Assembly (NCBI GenBank): GCA_963575645.1
Contig: OY754472.1
Location: 29,389,401 to 29,453,400, forward strand
Length of the DNA: 64,000 nucleotides
Direction of reading: 5' to 3'
Source of the DNA: Xanthostigma xanthostigma
Lineage: Eukaryota; Arthropoda; Insecta; Raphidioptera; Raphidiidae
Shown in pieces: positions 10,746 to 21,354 of this stretch; the first letter of the stretch is position 1; every line of letters begins with the position of its first letter. Made by a program: the position numbers and the translations under genes. The notes under the pieces were generated by a model. That model was not told the DNA's origin and ran no database searches. It was given only the letters and a program-made list of their open reading frames with translations.

Positions 10746-11649
10746 CATTGTAATATCTCTATATGGTTTAAAACGAAAAAATGTATAACAACGCACATTA
10801 GCGAAACGACATATTTTGATGTGAAACAATGGAAACGCATGATTGAAAATGCACTTTTGTTTATACCCTTTTCTTCACTTGCAGCCATCGTTACGTATTT
10901 ATCAGAAGTCTACTGTATTAGTAGTATAGTATCCGGTATTCTGTGTTATTATATCAGTAGCGGCAGGCCCATTTGAACTTAACAATTAATGACCTTAAGA
11001 AAAAACTCTTGTTTTTCCAATACAGCATTGTTTTTCGAAGGGGAAACAAGTGATTGATTAGAATCGATATTGTACGTAATATATGGCTATTGTTATATAA
11101 AGGCCAAAGTGCAGTTATAATAAAGAAATGACCTTCAAGTCCGGGTGTGCGTAGTTTATTAAAGCCAGTATATAAATTCATCAATATTTTAGTTCGACAT
11201 TTAACATTTAATTAGTAGCAGTAGCCAAAGATCCTCTTTAACAAAATATCGCACCTTAACTTCTTTTTTTAGGAACTTTTTAAGAGTAGATGTTTGGTAT
11301 TTACGGTATTCCAATGTAGCAGAGGCTGTATGCGTGGGGGGGGGGTCACCCCACCGAAATGCTTCAACCAGTCCACCGTTTTATACATACTACTAAAATA
11401 TTTTTGTCTCTTTTTTGGATCTGTGAATTCCACGTTTTTCGGCATCCATCTGCAATGTAACAATGAATGATGAGTGACAGAAATGCTCCATCTCTCTCCC
11501 TCATCTTTAATTGTTATATTTCGTATCATATGCCGCTTTGGCGACTTTGGCGTTGATCGCAAGTCAGTTTTTTTCGTAACTAACAATTACATTTACAAAT
11601 AATACGGATTCATTAAAGTGTTTGATAAATTTGTCAAATCAAACAAGTT
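10746..11649. other. Unannotated stretch upstream of the hAT relic
   Basis: It contains a G9 run near 11337 and a minus-strand 105-codon frame (11269-11586) whose peptide I do not recognise. The position just left of a hAT transposase relic could mean decayed hAT sequence, but I could not confirm homology. Confidence 0.3.
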
Positions 11650-12573
11650 TTGAAGTTATCGGTGTGGCGAGCGAAGTGGTCAAAAATAGTTGCTGCGGAA
11701 TGGCCCACTACACCACTAGAAGCGCTGGACAGCTGTAACGCAATAATGTTTCCCATGATTCACAAGCTACTGTCAATCAGCGTTGCCCATTCCTATTTTC
11801 CTAATTCCCCAAAAATCAATGCCAAATTCCCCAAATTCGGGGAGAAAATTATCCCAATTCCCCACAAATTCCCAACTTATAGAAATAAAGGAGAAAAAGT
11901 AAAATTCATGCAGTTTTTATTTATATTTATTAGGGCTTTTGCTATATCTTACAATTTAACATTTTTTTGGGTGGTATAAATTTGACAATACCACCCTGTT
12001 TTTCTAATAACACTCAACAGAGTTTTGAAATAAGGGATTTCCCCGCATAGTGATGTCCTATGAGTATTTACAATACACAAACTAGGAATGTACTGTAATT
12101 GAAAAAATAATCGGTAACATGTGTAATAATAATCTACAGATGCGAAATCGACTATGGTTTCATACTAATAATAAAACGCCCGAAGCGTCATTTTCCGGTG
12201 GATTAATATAAGTGTAGATGCAGATGCAGATTTGAAAATTTCCCCACACTTTCCCCGCATAGAACCAATCCCCACAACAATCCCCAATTGAATGGGATTT
12301 CCCCGCAATTCGGGGAATTCCCCACAAATTGGCAACGCTGCTGTCAATACTCAATACTCGTGACGCTACATGTGTCGACGGCGACACCAGAGCATACTTT
12401 TTCCTCGTTGAGGAGGCTAAAAACATTTTTGAAAAACAGTATGAGACAGTCACGACTCACGACTGACTGGATTAGCCTTGATGAGCGTTCATCGTGATGT
12501 CGAGATCAGTCCAGAGATCGTTGTCACGCACTTTATTTCTGGTGATAATCCGCGTCGGTTGCCTTTTAGTTAA
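11650..12573 (+). pseudogene. hAT transposase C-terminal relic, split by a MITE
   Basis: Two parts of a hAT C-terminal dimerisation region flank an insertion. The 5' part (11650-11777) reads VWRAKWSKI...PLEALDSCN...FPMIHKLL. The 3' part (12349-12573) reads HVSTATPEHTFSSLRRLKTF, matching the well-known STATPERSFSxLRRxK core of hAT transposases, and then in another frame GLALMSVHRDVE and a TAA at 12571. Breaks: the 563-bp MITE, a tandem 7-mer AATACTC just after it that shifts the frame, and a second shift near 12455. The BED finger and catalytic core are missing. In active hATs this part lets monomers assemble. Confidence 0.8.
11778..12340. mobile_element. hAT MITE, 563 bp, inside the hAT transposase relic
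   Basis: The ends CAGCGTTGCCCATT and AATTGGCAACGCTG are inverted, with a perfect 8-bp target duplication CTGTCAAT at 11770-11777 and 12341-12348. The interior near both ends is full of CCCCGAATT/AATTCCCC words. It carries no ORF of its own. The TIR resembles those of the elements at 33536 and 63488. Confidence 0.92.
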
Positions 12574-14388
12574 AATTTTTATTTATGTTAAATTATACTA
12601 TAATATCCACAATATATCATAATTTTACATAAATAAAGTTGTTACTTATTGTCTCTGGTCCAGAGCTCGACCCCTCCCCCAAGTGAATTCCTGGCTACGG
12701 TTTTGAATGCAGCGTTGTCTCGTCTCGTTTCGACAAGAATAAGTTAGGGTAATCCCACATATTACGTACAAAAATTTGATTTTGAGCAATGTATATTTTT
12801 CCTGATTTATTCCTGATACATAATTTAATTTTCAAAAAAGAATTAAAGAAATAGGTATTTTAAAAGCTGAACATAAACATTCATATAATCTAGAAGGGAG
12901 TCACACTACTTAATCGATTGGAAGAGATGTATATAAATTATCTTCCTAGTGATCGCACAGATCAGCAGGCGTTACACAGTAGATCTAGTCAGTCAGTCAC
13001 AGGCTGATAAATAGTTTACGTTATTTTCTAAAGTATTGGATGTAAGGATCTTTTACACGTAAAAAAGACTATAAAGATTATGAAAAAAAAAATGATAAGG
13101 CCCAAAACATTTTTTATTTCTATTATAATTTTTACGGCTTAAAAATCGACCATGCTATCGACTGGCACCCTTGCATTTTTATAATCAGGACAAGGCCTCC
13201 GACAAGATAGAGATAAAAAAAATCAAACCGAATAATTTTCACGACTGCCACCATACCGAGGTTTTAAGACTGAATGACATTGATTTTTTTAATTGAAAAC
13301 TATGCAAGCGTTTTAAAAATAATAATATGTAAATCTTATCACTATACATGTGTTTTCAATCTGTGTGCATCATACATTTTTATTTATGAAACTGTCGTTA
13401 ACCTTTGCGAGATTAAATAAATTATGTCAAATAATCTTCGGATTTCAATTTCATATCAATTGGCAAAATACGTACATATATAATATGTGTTATTAATTTT
13501 ATTTTATTATTCATGGCTTCAATTAACCAGACTGTAACAGAAAAATATTGTATCATGGACGATAACAATTATTTTAATCTAATAATTAATTTTCTTTTAT
13601 TGCAGGTATGTAACTTATTGACTTTTACTGATGGATCATGGTAATTGGTAAGCCTGTTTTAAATAGAGTTTTTTTATGTAGGTACCTATTTAAATTTTTC
13701 AAGTTAGTTTATCCAAAACCAAAATCATTTTAAAATTTCATTTAAGTTTATTCCTAAAAATTAACAAACTTGAGACAGCAAACGTGTTGCGGATCCCTGT
13801 TATGTTTTTGTATTTTTCAAAATTCAATATCTCAGGACTCAGAATATGACTGATTGAACGATTTAAAAACATAGGTATTAGTTTTCGATTCAGGTTAAAT
13901 CTAAAAAAGTTAGTCAAAACCAATGCCATCATCATCCCATCCCACTGGAAGCTCTTCTTACTTACTTGATCTTTACTCGGCGCGTACAATATAAAAAAAA
14001 AAACACTTTTATAAATTTAAAAGATCGTTCAATAATAATTGGCTAATTAATTTGTATTCTTGAAACGTACAGCCAATCATTTTGTGCAGCTATTAATCTT
14101 TTGTGTTATGCGATTCTTCAAATATTAAATCAGAAAAACTGTAAGCGCTCAGTTATTGACATAAAACATTTGTGCACAACCTGTCACAAACTAACTATCA
14201 AAACAATATACGGAGTGCTTGACAGACTTGGCCAATATTCGAGTGTATGTTTAAGTGCAAATCAGGATTTTTGGAGTTTACTCCTTAATTATAAGGCCCG
14301 GTACGGAAATCTTATGAGTAGTACAATCAATTGGTGAGGCATTACGCTTCACCGCTTCAAGTGTGGCGTTACGCTCGTCCGCTTCAAA
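12574..14388. other. Long unannotated stretch
   Basis: AT-rich DNA with no transposon ends or gene homology that I could recognise. The frames at 13738-13989 (minus) and 14101-14337 (plus) are short and unfamiliar. It could be intronic or intergenic. Confidence 0.35.
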
Positions 14389-14453
14389 AGAGACAAACAT
14401 ACATATCTGTAGGATTTAACGTGCGAAAGAATGAGCTGGAATACATTACACTT
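14389..14453 (+). repeat. ~63-bp direct repeat, left copy (right copy 15077-15142)
   Basis: The words AGAGACAAACATA, GTGCGAAAGAATGAG and TGGAATACATTACAC occur in the same order here and at 15077-15142, on either side of the Helitron at 14471-15063. The copies differ at several bases, so this is not a fresh target duplication. It is probably an older dispersed or tandem repeat that the Helitron landed between. Confidence 0.7.
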
Positions 14454-14470
14454 GTCCAATGCTAGACTAA

Positions 14471-15063
14471 TCTATACTAATATATAAAGCTGAAGAGTTT
14501 GTTTGTTTGAACGCGCTAATCTCAGGAACTACTGGTTCAAATTAAAAAAAAAAATTTTTTGTTGGATAGCCTATTTATCGAGGAAGGTTATAGGCTATAT
14601 AATATTACGCTACGACTATTAGGAGCGGAGCTTTAATGAAAAATGTTGCAAAATGTATCTCAAAAATAAGCTTCTATTCATGTGAAATGCACTAACTAGA
14701 TATACTCATATTAGCGTTGTGAGAACACAACCTCAGGTGGCTCAATCGGTAGAGCATGCGACTGTCAATATCAGGGTCGTGAGTTCGAGCCCCACGTTGG
14801 GCGAATATATTTTTATGTTTTATTTTAATTTTCTACATTGCTTTCTTCTAAGGCTTAAATTTAAATTTATTTTAATTACTTTAAAAAGAATTATTAGTTA
14901 AAAAAGTTTAAATAGGTACTGCTTTTTATGTACAAAAACTTTTGAACGGTAACTCCGATCATCATGAAATTTGGACGCAACATTCATCTCGGTAAGCTAA
15001 GATGAATTTCCTCCCTTCCCCATTCGTTTTTTACACCCGGGTGAAACTGGACGGGACCGCTAG
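14471..15063 (+). mobile_element. Non-autonomous Helitron, family A, carrying a tRNA-like segment
   Basis: The 5' end is TCTATACTAATATATAAAGC. The 3' end has a hairpin (CCCGG, 6-base loop, matching arm with one mismatch in this copy), followed by CGGGACCG and CTAG at 15060-15063. The element sits between A and T, the usual Helitron target. Helitrons move by rolling-circle replication; this 593-bp copy has no Rep/helicase and depends on another element. A tRNA-like module lies at 14730-14803. The related copy at 46147-47282 has the module at the same relative place with the same following sequence (TTTTCTACATTG), so it belongs to the subfamily. Confidence 0.88.
14730..14803 (+). pseudogene. 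tRNA-like segment inside Helitron A
   Basis: The D arm (GCTC-AATCGGTA-GAGC), a 7-base anticodon loop CTGTCAA (anticodon position GTC), and a T arm with GAGTTCGAGCCCCAC can be laid out over 74 nt. The internal promoter boxes A (TGGCTCAATCGG) and B (GTTCGAGCCCC) are preserved. The acceptor stem does not pair (ACCTCAG against GTTGGGC), and two pairs of the anticodon stem are lost. It is therefore not a functional tRNA, but it could still recruit RNA polymerase III. Confidence 0.75.
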
Positions 15064-15142
15064 TATTGTATAAATGTATAGAGACAAACATATATATCAG
15101 TAGGGTTTAATGTGCGAAAGAATGAGATGGAATACATTACAC

Positions 15143-15734
15143 AGCGTATCTAAGGAACACATACTTTTTTTGCTTTAGAATTGAAGGGAGTTTTGCTTTA
15201 AAAATATTAACGTTCAGAATCGTTTGAAAATGTACACATAGTATAATCAATTATTATAAAGAACGGTATGCCATTTGTTTCATTCTGATTGTGGCCATTT
15301 ATGTAATGCAATGACAATAACATCATCATATAATATTTATAAATACTGTAGCAGTCGACAAATGAACGCAATAATAGACATGCTATTGTTTCTTTGGCTG
15401 TCTATAGTTCTAACTTCTACGTTTGGTCATCGCAACCGTGTCCACCTGTTGCATTTCAAATCATGCACAGGGGTGTGGAGAAAGTTCTATAACTTTTTTC
15501 TTAGCACGCTAATCGCCATAATTATTCTCTAACTCAATGTTTCCCAATGAATGCATATTTTTGGAAAAAATGTGTGCTGTCCGTAGCGGTGTCGTTAAAA
15601 TGAATGTAAAGTAAATGAAATAAAAAGGTAAAAAGTATTTTTTTTGTAGAGATACCTTTTCTGGCTAGTCAAGTAATTCTGAGAATTTCAGTGTGCCGGA
15701 AAAGAACTGGGTCGCTGTAAATTGAGTTTTTAAT
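15143..15734. other. Unannotated stretch
   Basis: No recognisable gene or element edges. A short frame at 15275-15532 has no familiar content. Confidence 0.35.
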
Positions 15735-16360
15735 AAATATAGTTTAAAAAAAACTAAAAAACATGCTTTATATCGAACTAAAAAGTAAAAAATATTTTTT
15801 TTAAATAAGCTTAAAACAATAATGAATAAAAAATACTAGTATTATTGTGAAAAAAGCGTGGGGCGCTTTGTTCCACATTTTCGTACATGGAGCGCCCCAC
15901 GCTTATTTCACTATAATACTAGTATTTTTTATTCATTATTGTTTTAAGCTTATTTAAAAAAATATATTTTTTACTTTTTAGTTCGATATACCTAAAGCGT
16001 GTTTTTTAGTTTTTTTTAAGCTATATTTATTTTTCACTTTTTAGTTTGATATAAAGCGTGTTTTTTAGTTTTTTTTAAATTATATTTATTTTCCACTTTT
16101 TAGTTCGATTTACTTATTGTCAAAAATTTGCCGAAAAAAAAACAATTTTTTTTCGGCGTGGACGGGATTAGAACCCACGACCCGTGATTCCGAGAGTTGA
16201 CGTCAGCGAAGACCCGTGCTTTAGACCGCACTGTACTTACAGTGCTGGCATATTATACCACTATATAAACCACTTGCTGTAGTCCAAACGAGTTTACAAA
16301 CAAACAAACGTACATACAAACTTACAAGTGAAACTAATATAAAGCGTGTAAAAAGTGGGT
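15735..16360 (-). mobile_element. tRNA-headed palindromic repeat, copy 1 (SINE-like)
   Basis: Read on the minus strand, it begins with a tRNA-like head (16246-16154), followed by about 56-bp tandem units containing ATCGAACTAAAAAGT and AAAAACACGCTTTATAT. It ends in a large palindrome whose centre is CGTGGGGCGC/GCGCCCCACG around a ~25-base loop (15856-15905). The copy at 42953-43478 has the same order, including the loop word TTTGTTCCACATTTTCGTAC. A tRNA promoter head plus an unrelated body is SINE-like; the palindromic tail is unusual. No TSD was assigned. Confidence 0.7.
16154..16246 (-). pseudogene. tRNA-like head of the palindromic repeat
   Basis: On the minus strand an A-box-like GTGCGGTCTAAAGC and a B-box-like GGTTCTAATCC are present. 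The variable region is long, as in tRNA-Leu or tRNA-Ser (class II). The 3' end reads CCCGTCCACGCCG. The 5' acceptor strand does not match, so it is degenerate. In the second copy (about 43298-43375) the A box is closer to the tRNA-Leu form GACCGAGCGGTCTAAGGCG, but the B box is deleted. Confidence 0.65.
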
Positions 16361-16555
16361 CGCAATTATTGAAAGTTTGGGAACCCCGGCTCTAACGCCA
16401 ACAGAGATGTCACTTATTTGAAATAGATCTATTTAAAAAATGAGAAATACCTTTTTTGCACACTCCTCTGTAAAATAGCGACTTTTTATGCCTGTATATT
16501 GGTAGTAAAATGGCATCATATGACGCACTAGTGCTTTGAATTAAAACAAAATCGA
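16361..16555. other. Short unannotated spacer
   Basis: It lies between the palindromic repeat and a foldback. Nothing recognised. Confidence 0.3.
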
Positions 16556-16858
16556 CGTATGTCCGAAAAAATAACTGATTTTCATTTCACAATCATATTT
16601 CTGACAGCTGTGTCGTCTGTGTGTGCGGCCATATTTTATTTCATTTGGGTTGCTTACGAAAACTACGCCTGCTTTGTGCTGAATTAGAAGAAGATCGACC
16701 AGCCAGTTACCATTTAATTCCATAAGATGGACAGATATAGCACAAAGCAGGCGTTGTTTTCGTAAATAACCCAAATGAAATAAAATATGGCCGCACACAC
16801 AGATGACACAGATGCCAGAAATATTATTGTGACGTGAAAATCAGTTATTTTTTTAGAA
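16556..16858. mobile_element. Foldback MITE, ~140-bp arms
   Basis: The arms are reverse complements around a centre near 16705. They share AATAACTGATTTTCA/TGAAAATCAGTTATT at the ends and AAGCAGGCG, ACCCAAATGAAATAAAATAT and CCGCACACA inside. No ORF is likely to be used; frames that run through it are mirror-image artefacts. Confidence 0.8.
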
Positions 16859-17040
16859 GATACTTATGTTCAAGCAATTTAGTATCGTTGTATCTTGATC
16901 GTTATAACATGTCACTTGCTCATCAAAATACCTTCATTAACGAACGAGATAGGTTCACAAACTACCATTTTATTGTCTATTTTAAAAGCCTCTTTCCAAA
17001 TATTATTTTGTATTTAGAAAGTTTTTTAACCTCTAGAGTC
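16859..17040. other. Short unannotated spacer
   Basis: AT-rich. Nothing recognised apart from a short frame without familiar content. Confidence 0.3.
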
Positions 17041-17263
17041 TAGGCTATATAATATCACGCTTCGACCAATAGGAGCGGAGCATCAATTAAAGATGTTGCA
17101 AAATGTAACTCAAAATGTGTCCGTCCGAAAAAAACTTTTGAACTCTGATCATCGTGAAATTTGGACACATATTCATCTTGGTACACTAAGATGAATGTGC
17201 GTACTCATGTCCCTCCCCCCATTCGTTCTTTTGCACCCGGGTGAAACCGGGCGTGACTGCTAG
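17041..17263 (+). mobile_element. Helitron family A, 5'-truncated copy
   Basis: It begins inside the family at TAGGCTATATAATATCACGC and runs to the 3' hairpin CACCCGGGTGAAACCGGG and CTAG at 17260-17263, followed by T. The canonical 5' end and the tRNA-like module are absent. Confidence 0.82.
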
Positions 17264-17658
17264 TTACTAATATAGATTTTTTTTATATTTTACACCATCT
17301 CTTTCTAATGCATCATTATAACCTTCTCTGGACTCCAGTAAATTCAAATTTCAAATCTGTCAATTTAGGAATGCTAAGGGTCAGAATGATTTTTTATGAG
17401 AATGAGAAAGCCTTTTTCACTTTCAGGAATGAATATAAAACACATAGGTACGTATGTGGAAACTTCTTGGAATGGAGATAAAAGATTATGGTTTATCTAT
17501 AATTTGTAAGATGTTGATCGAATCGGTGGAAACCGCTGGTATGCCATATTGGATTGTTTATTATTTACTTAAAAATTATGTGGTTAGGTCGTGCAGATTA
17601 AAAGCCCCATGCATAAATCTATGATCACAAACAAAAACCACTTATGTCGATTTTTGCA

Positions 17659-17690
17659 CAGGTTCGTGAGTTCGAGACCCACGTTGGGCG
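17659..17690 (+). pseudogene. 3' half of the Helitron-A tRNA-like segment
   Basis: TTCGTGAGTTCGAGACCCA followed by ACGTTGGGCG matches the T arm and acceptor 3' strand of the module at 14730-14803, and the next bases (AAAATATATATTTATTTT) also match. It is detached from any complete Helitron end and is probably the relic of another tRNA-carrying copy. Confidence 0.65.
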
Positions 17691-18344
17691 AAAATATATA
17701 TTTATTTTTTTTAGTTTATTCTTTGTTTATTTTTTTTAGTAAAAATTGGAAAACTTGAAAAGACCAAAAAATATCAGTATTTAAAAATATTCACGTTCAA
17801 TTATTATAAACAATTTAATTGTTTATTTCTTAATAACAGCAGAACCACACAAGTGGGGGCTGGTGGTACGGAATACTATTTGATTATTTGTTTAAAGGCT
17901 GTAAAAAAATGTACCTCAAACTATAGAAAAAAAATTGTGGAAAAATTTTACATAAACGATTTTGACGTTTGATCACAGAAATTAATGTATTATTTTTATT
18001 ATTATTGTCCATAAATGAACAAATGATTCAGCGTAATGCTATTTCAAGTGCATATGGCTTTGTAACTAAGAACCTTCACAGTTATGTCGTGAAATTCTTG
18101 TCTACAATCGACAAAAACACCTCGTCACGTTTCTTTTTCATTTATCATTGATCGATAGGTCGCTCGAATGTTGTCAGTTGCTTTTAGTCTTTATGGAATA
18201 TTCCAAGTTTTTTTGGACGGAAACTTTTGTAGATGCACTAGGGGTGTAAATTGAACTGGATCAGGCGAAAAGTGAAACACTTTCCCTTCTCTGACTTCAA
18301 CCGTACACCTGTATTTGAAAGGAAAGAGTGACAGAAATTTTGAA
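17691..18344. other. Unannotated stretch
   Basis: AT-rich DNA between the tRNA-like relic and the next foldback. The outermost arms of that foldback may extend into 18240-18344, but the match is too diverged to claim. Confidence 0.3.
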
Positions 18345-18912
18345 TAATTTTTTGTTCAACTCCAGATTTTCTACTGCTGAGGTATATTTTTTTGTACATC
18401 AAACTCAACATGAAGTGTATATATGGATTTTTTTTTTCAAATGGCAACATACATTTATTTACATTTTCGAAATATCTGTTTTTTTCTGTAAATTCATATA
18501 AAAGTTTCATAAGGTTACATAAGAAAATATTCAAGGAAAATTGTTATCAATTTATTATTTAAATACACAGTAGGTTGTAATTATTTTTTATTACACTCCA
18601 CACATGTGTAAATTATTGGTAATAATTACAACTGTGTTTAGTTAATTAATAAATTGATAACGTTTTTCTCGAATAGTTTTTTAACTAACCTTATAAAAAT
18701 TTTGAATGAATTTATAGAGAATAAAGTGGAGATTTCGAAAACGTAAGAAAAAAATATTGCCATTCGAAAAAAAATGCATGTACACTTCCGGTTGAGTTTG
18801 AAGTACAAACTCAGCAGTTTCCGATAGTAAATCTCAAGTTGAACAAGAACATTTTTTTTTTGTATCTAATAGGATTCACGAATGATTACCACTTTCGGTG
18901 AACACACTGCAT
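18345..18912. mobile_element. Large diverged foldback element
   Basis: The left half (18345-18595) and right half (18605-18860) are imperfect reverse complements centred near 18600. They share TTGTTCAACT, CTGCTGAG, CAAACTCAAC, ATTTTCGAAAT and TTATCAATTTATTA. The right end (TTTCGGTGAACACACTG) recurs inverted at about 52848-53010, where it abuts a family G copy. The arms have diverged, so it is an old insertion. Confidence 0.65.
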
Positions 18913-19394
18913 ACTGAAATAATTATCTAGTAGGGTATCAAAATTTATGGAGCTAGTCATCATTGTAGTACGATTGGCTTAATGGAGCGGCAAAGCAACG
19001 AAACAATAAAAAATTGCCGTCCAACGTACAAAAACTATGGTATTAGGCTATGGTGCATAAGAATTGGTATAATTGATCATTGAAAAACTATAGGTAGGTA
19101 AACATAAATGATTTGAACGATGACGTGTTTTGACCAGTTTTTAGATGTTTTAATTCAAAATATCATATAATTTGTCTTCAAATAATTAATTGTTTGGTAA
19201 CTATATTGACAGAATGTCAGAATATAAAAATTATTCAATTTATTTTGCGATAGCTACTAATAAAAAAATGCCTTCAGTTAGTTGTCGACACTGTAGGCTA
19301 GAAATAATAAATTATTAATGTAATCTTTGAGATCTGATGCTGGGGCGACATTTGGCGCCTGTGTTTACAAAGTAGGTTTGTTCATTTCAAAAAA
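18913..19394. other. Unannotated stretch
   Basis: No recognised gene or element. Confidence 0.35.
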
Positions 19395-19870
19395 CGTCCA
19401 CACTTTTTAATTCGCACGCGATTGAGACGAAACACGGATGCATTCCCATTATTTGGCATAGTTACTCCTTTCTCGTCGTAGGCCCCCCTAATAAATTTCA
19501 AAATTGATGATATTCACATGATCAACGTCCCGAAAAACCTTGAAAATGACACCCATGTTGATTTTTAGAATATTTACCTCTTTTCACCCTCTGAAGGGGT
19601 TGATTTTAAAAAAGTGTTTATTTATTTGTTGATAGGAGTAATCCTGCGTATTTTCGAATTGATACTTCTATCTTATATGATTTCTCCATGCAAATTTTAA
19701 ACCCCCGTTACACCCTTTTAGGGGCTGAACTTTCAAAAATCTGTTCTTAGCGGATTACTACGTCATAAGAATTATCTATGTCCCAAATTTCAGCGCAATC
19801 CGTCATTGCGCTGAAATTTGGTTTAAGCTGTGCGTTGATTGATCAGTCAGTCAGTCAGTCATTGCTCCCT
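19395..19870 (-). repeat. Family F repeat (Helitron-like), copy without its CTAG end
   Basis: Long matches to 42477-42885 run in the same order: ACGCGATTGAGACGAAACACG, TAATAAATTTCAAAA, CAACGTCCCG, CTTTTCACCCTCTGAAGGGG and AATCTGTTCTTAGCGGAT. Toward the right is a hairpin, CAAATTTCAGCGCAAT-CCGT-CATTGCGCTGAAATTTGG (19788-19821), and then a run of CAGT units. The 42477 copy retains the CTAG terminus, which suggests Helitron ancestry read on the minus strand. Confidence 0.6.
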
Positions 19871-20837
19871 TTTATATATTTTATTTCAAGAAATATATTT
19901 TGCCAACGGTCTGTGACAACGTTTGCCTATTGGGCCCGTTGGTTATATAAAAAATAAATTTTTGTATTAGAAAATTCAAATTTGTTATTTGTTCATATTT
20001 TAATTAATAAGTTGAAAATCCAAATAAGTTATAGTAATATATTAATTATAAAACGCCATAGTATAGAGAACGACATCGAATTCGCGTTATTTGTAGATTT
20101 CATCACGTTTTATCGATTTTGATGGAAATCGTTCGATTACGAATTTCATACTAACTTCTGTACATATGCGTATCTGGTTTCTACGAACAAACCCGTCATA
20201 GGATGCCAGTATTATAATAATGAATAAATGATACATAAATAACGTAAGAAATACTTTGGAGGATGTAACCTTGACTGATTTACCGGTTCGACATTCATGA
20301 GTGGGCATCCCCTCAACAGCTACCATATAATTACGGTACGTAATGTGTTTGCTTTCATTTTTTTCTCAGAAACAATAGATGCCATTTGCATTTGAATATG
20401 GCGTCGAACGTAACCATTGTCGTTAATTTTAAATGAAATTAACTTCTGCTATAATTACTAAACTTCCAAAAAAAATGTTTTTTGCGCTACCCTCTGTACA
20501 TGTGGTCGTAAAATGATCCACTTAACACTAATGCGTAAAATAAAACAAATAACTGCGATCTATAACCAATTCAACAGTAATTCCCATAAACAACCTCTCG
20601 ACTATCATTAGCGGTATATGAAAAACATTTGCACGAATAATAATTTCCATATAAGCAACTTATTAGAAGTGAAATTTGTTACACAATTGAACTGTCAAAA
20701 ATGTTAAAAATAATGAATGTGAAGTGAAAATCAGCTATTTTATAGGGAGTACCTGTAAAAAATACAGTGCATATCTCGGAACTAATGATAGTATGACTTA
20801 AAACTCGCTGAATCCCGTTTTTCCCTAACTTAAGAAA
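19871..20837. other. Unannotated stretch
   Basis: AT-rich. A minus-strand frame at 20087-20326 is unfamiliar. Nothing can be supported. Confidence 0.35.
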
Positions 20838-21100
20838 TGATTGGTTCCTCATACAAATTTTCATCTTCCATTTCACCTCCTTCAGGTTTTTTTATTGAGA
20901 CTAAAGGTAGCCTGCGTCCTTCCTCAGGATTTTTATCGAAATCTGTTCACTGTTCAGCGGTTTAGGCGTGAAAAGGTAACAGATAGACAGACAGACGGAG
21001 TTACTTTCGCAATTATAATATTAGTTCGGACTAGCTGTTTCCCGCGGCTCTGCACGCGATTGTGAAGACACACGGTAGCGATAAAAGTCGTGGAGCTTTC
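20838..21100 (+). repeat. Dispersed-repeat 3'-end-like sequence plus Helitron-end fragment
   Basis: 20838-21025 contains TTCAGCGGTTTAGGCGTGAA and a run of CAGACAGACGGA, typical of the translated-like tails of insect non-autonomous repeats. At 21028 ACTAGCTGTTTCCCGCGGC resembles the family F end (ACTAGCCGTTACCCGCGGC) on the minus strand, so a short Helitron fragment probably abuts it. The coding-looking frame here (20841-21065) is a by-product. Confidence 0.5.
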
Positions 21101-21354
21101 GACTATGCAATATATAGAGGAACAAATAAAAAATACTTAAACAAACAAAAAAGTATGATCTAACTGCTAGAAAACAATTTTTTAAAGCGCGCGTTGAAAG
21201 ACAATCACCCGCAATAGCCCGCTCGCGCGTTCTGAGCCCGCGCGACAGGCAGCCTTTGTGTATTAAGTCGTTGGAGGGGGAAGCGGTGAGTGGAAGTTTC
21301 GGGTTAAAGTCCCGGCAGTGACATTGCTGGAAAGTAAATTTTTCTTATATAGTA
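21101..21354. other. Spacer with a GC-rich patch
   Basis: 21185-21320 is unusually G+C-rich (CGCGCGTT, GCCCGCGCGACAGG). I could not assign it to an RNA gene or an exon. Confidence 0.35.

Noticed and set aside
14730-14803. Functional tRNA-Asp gene.
   Set aside because: The anticodon position reads GTC, but the acceptor stem does not pair, the anticodon stem has mismatches, and the segment lies inside a repeated Helitron.
20841-21065. 74-residue ORF as a gene.
   Set aside because: It is the tail of a dispersed repeat with CAGA runs, followed by a Helitron-end fragment.
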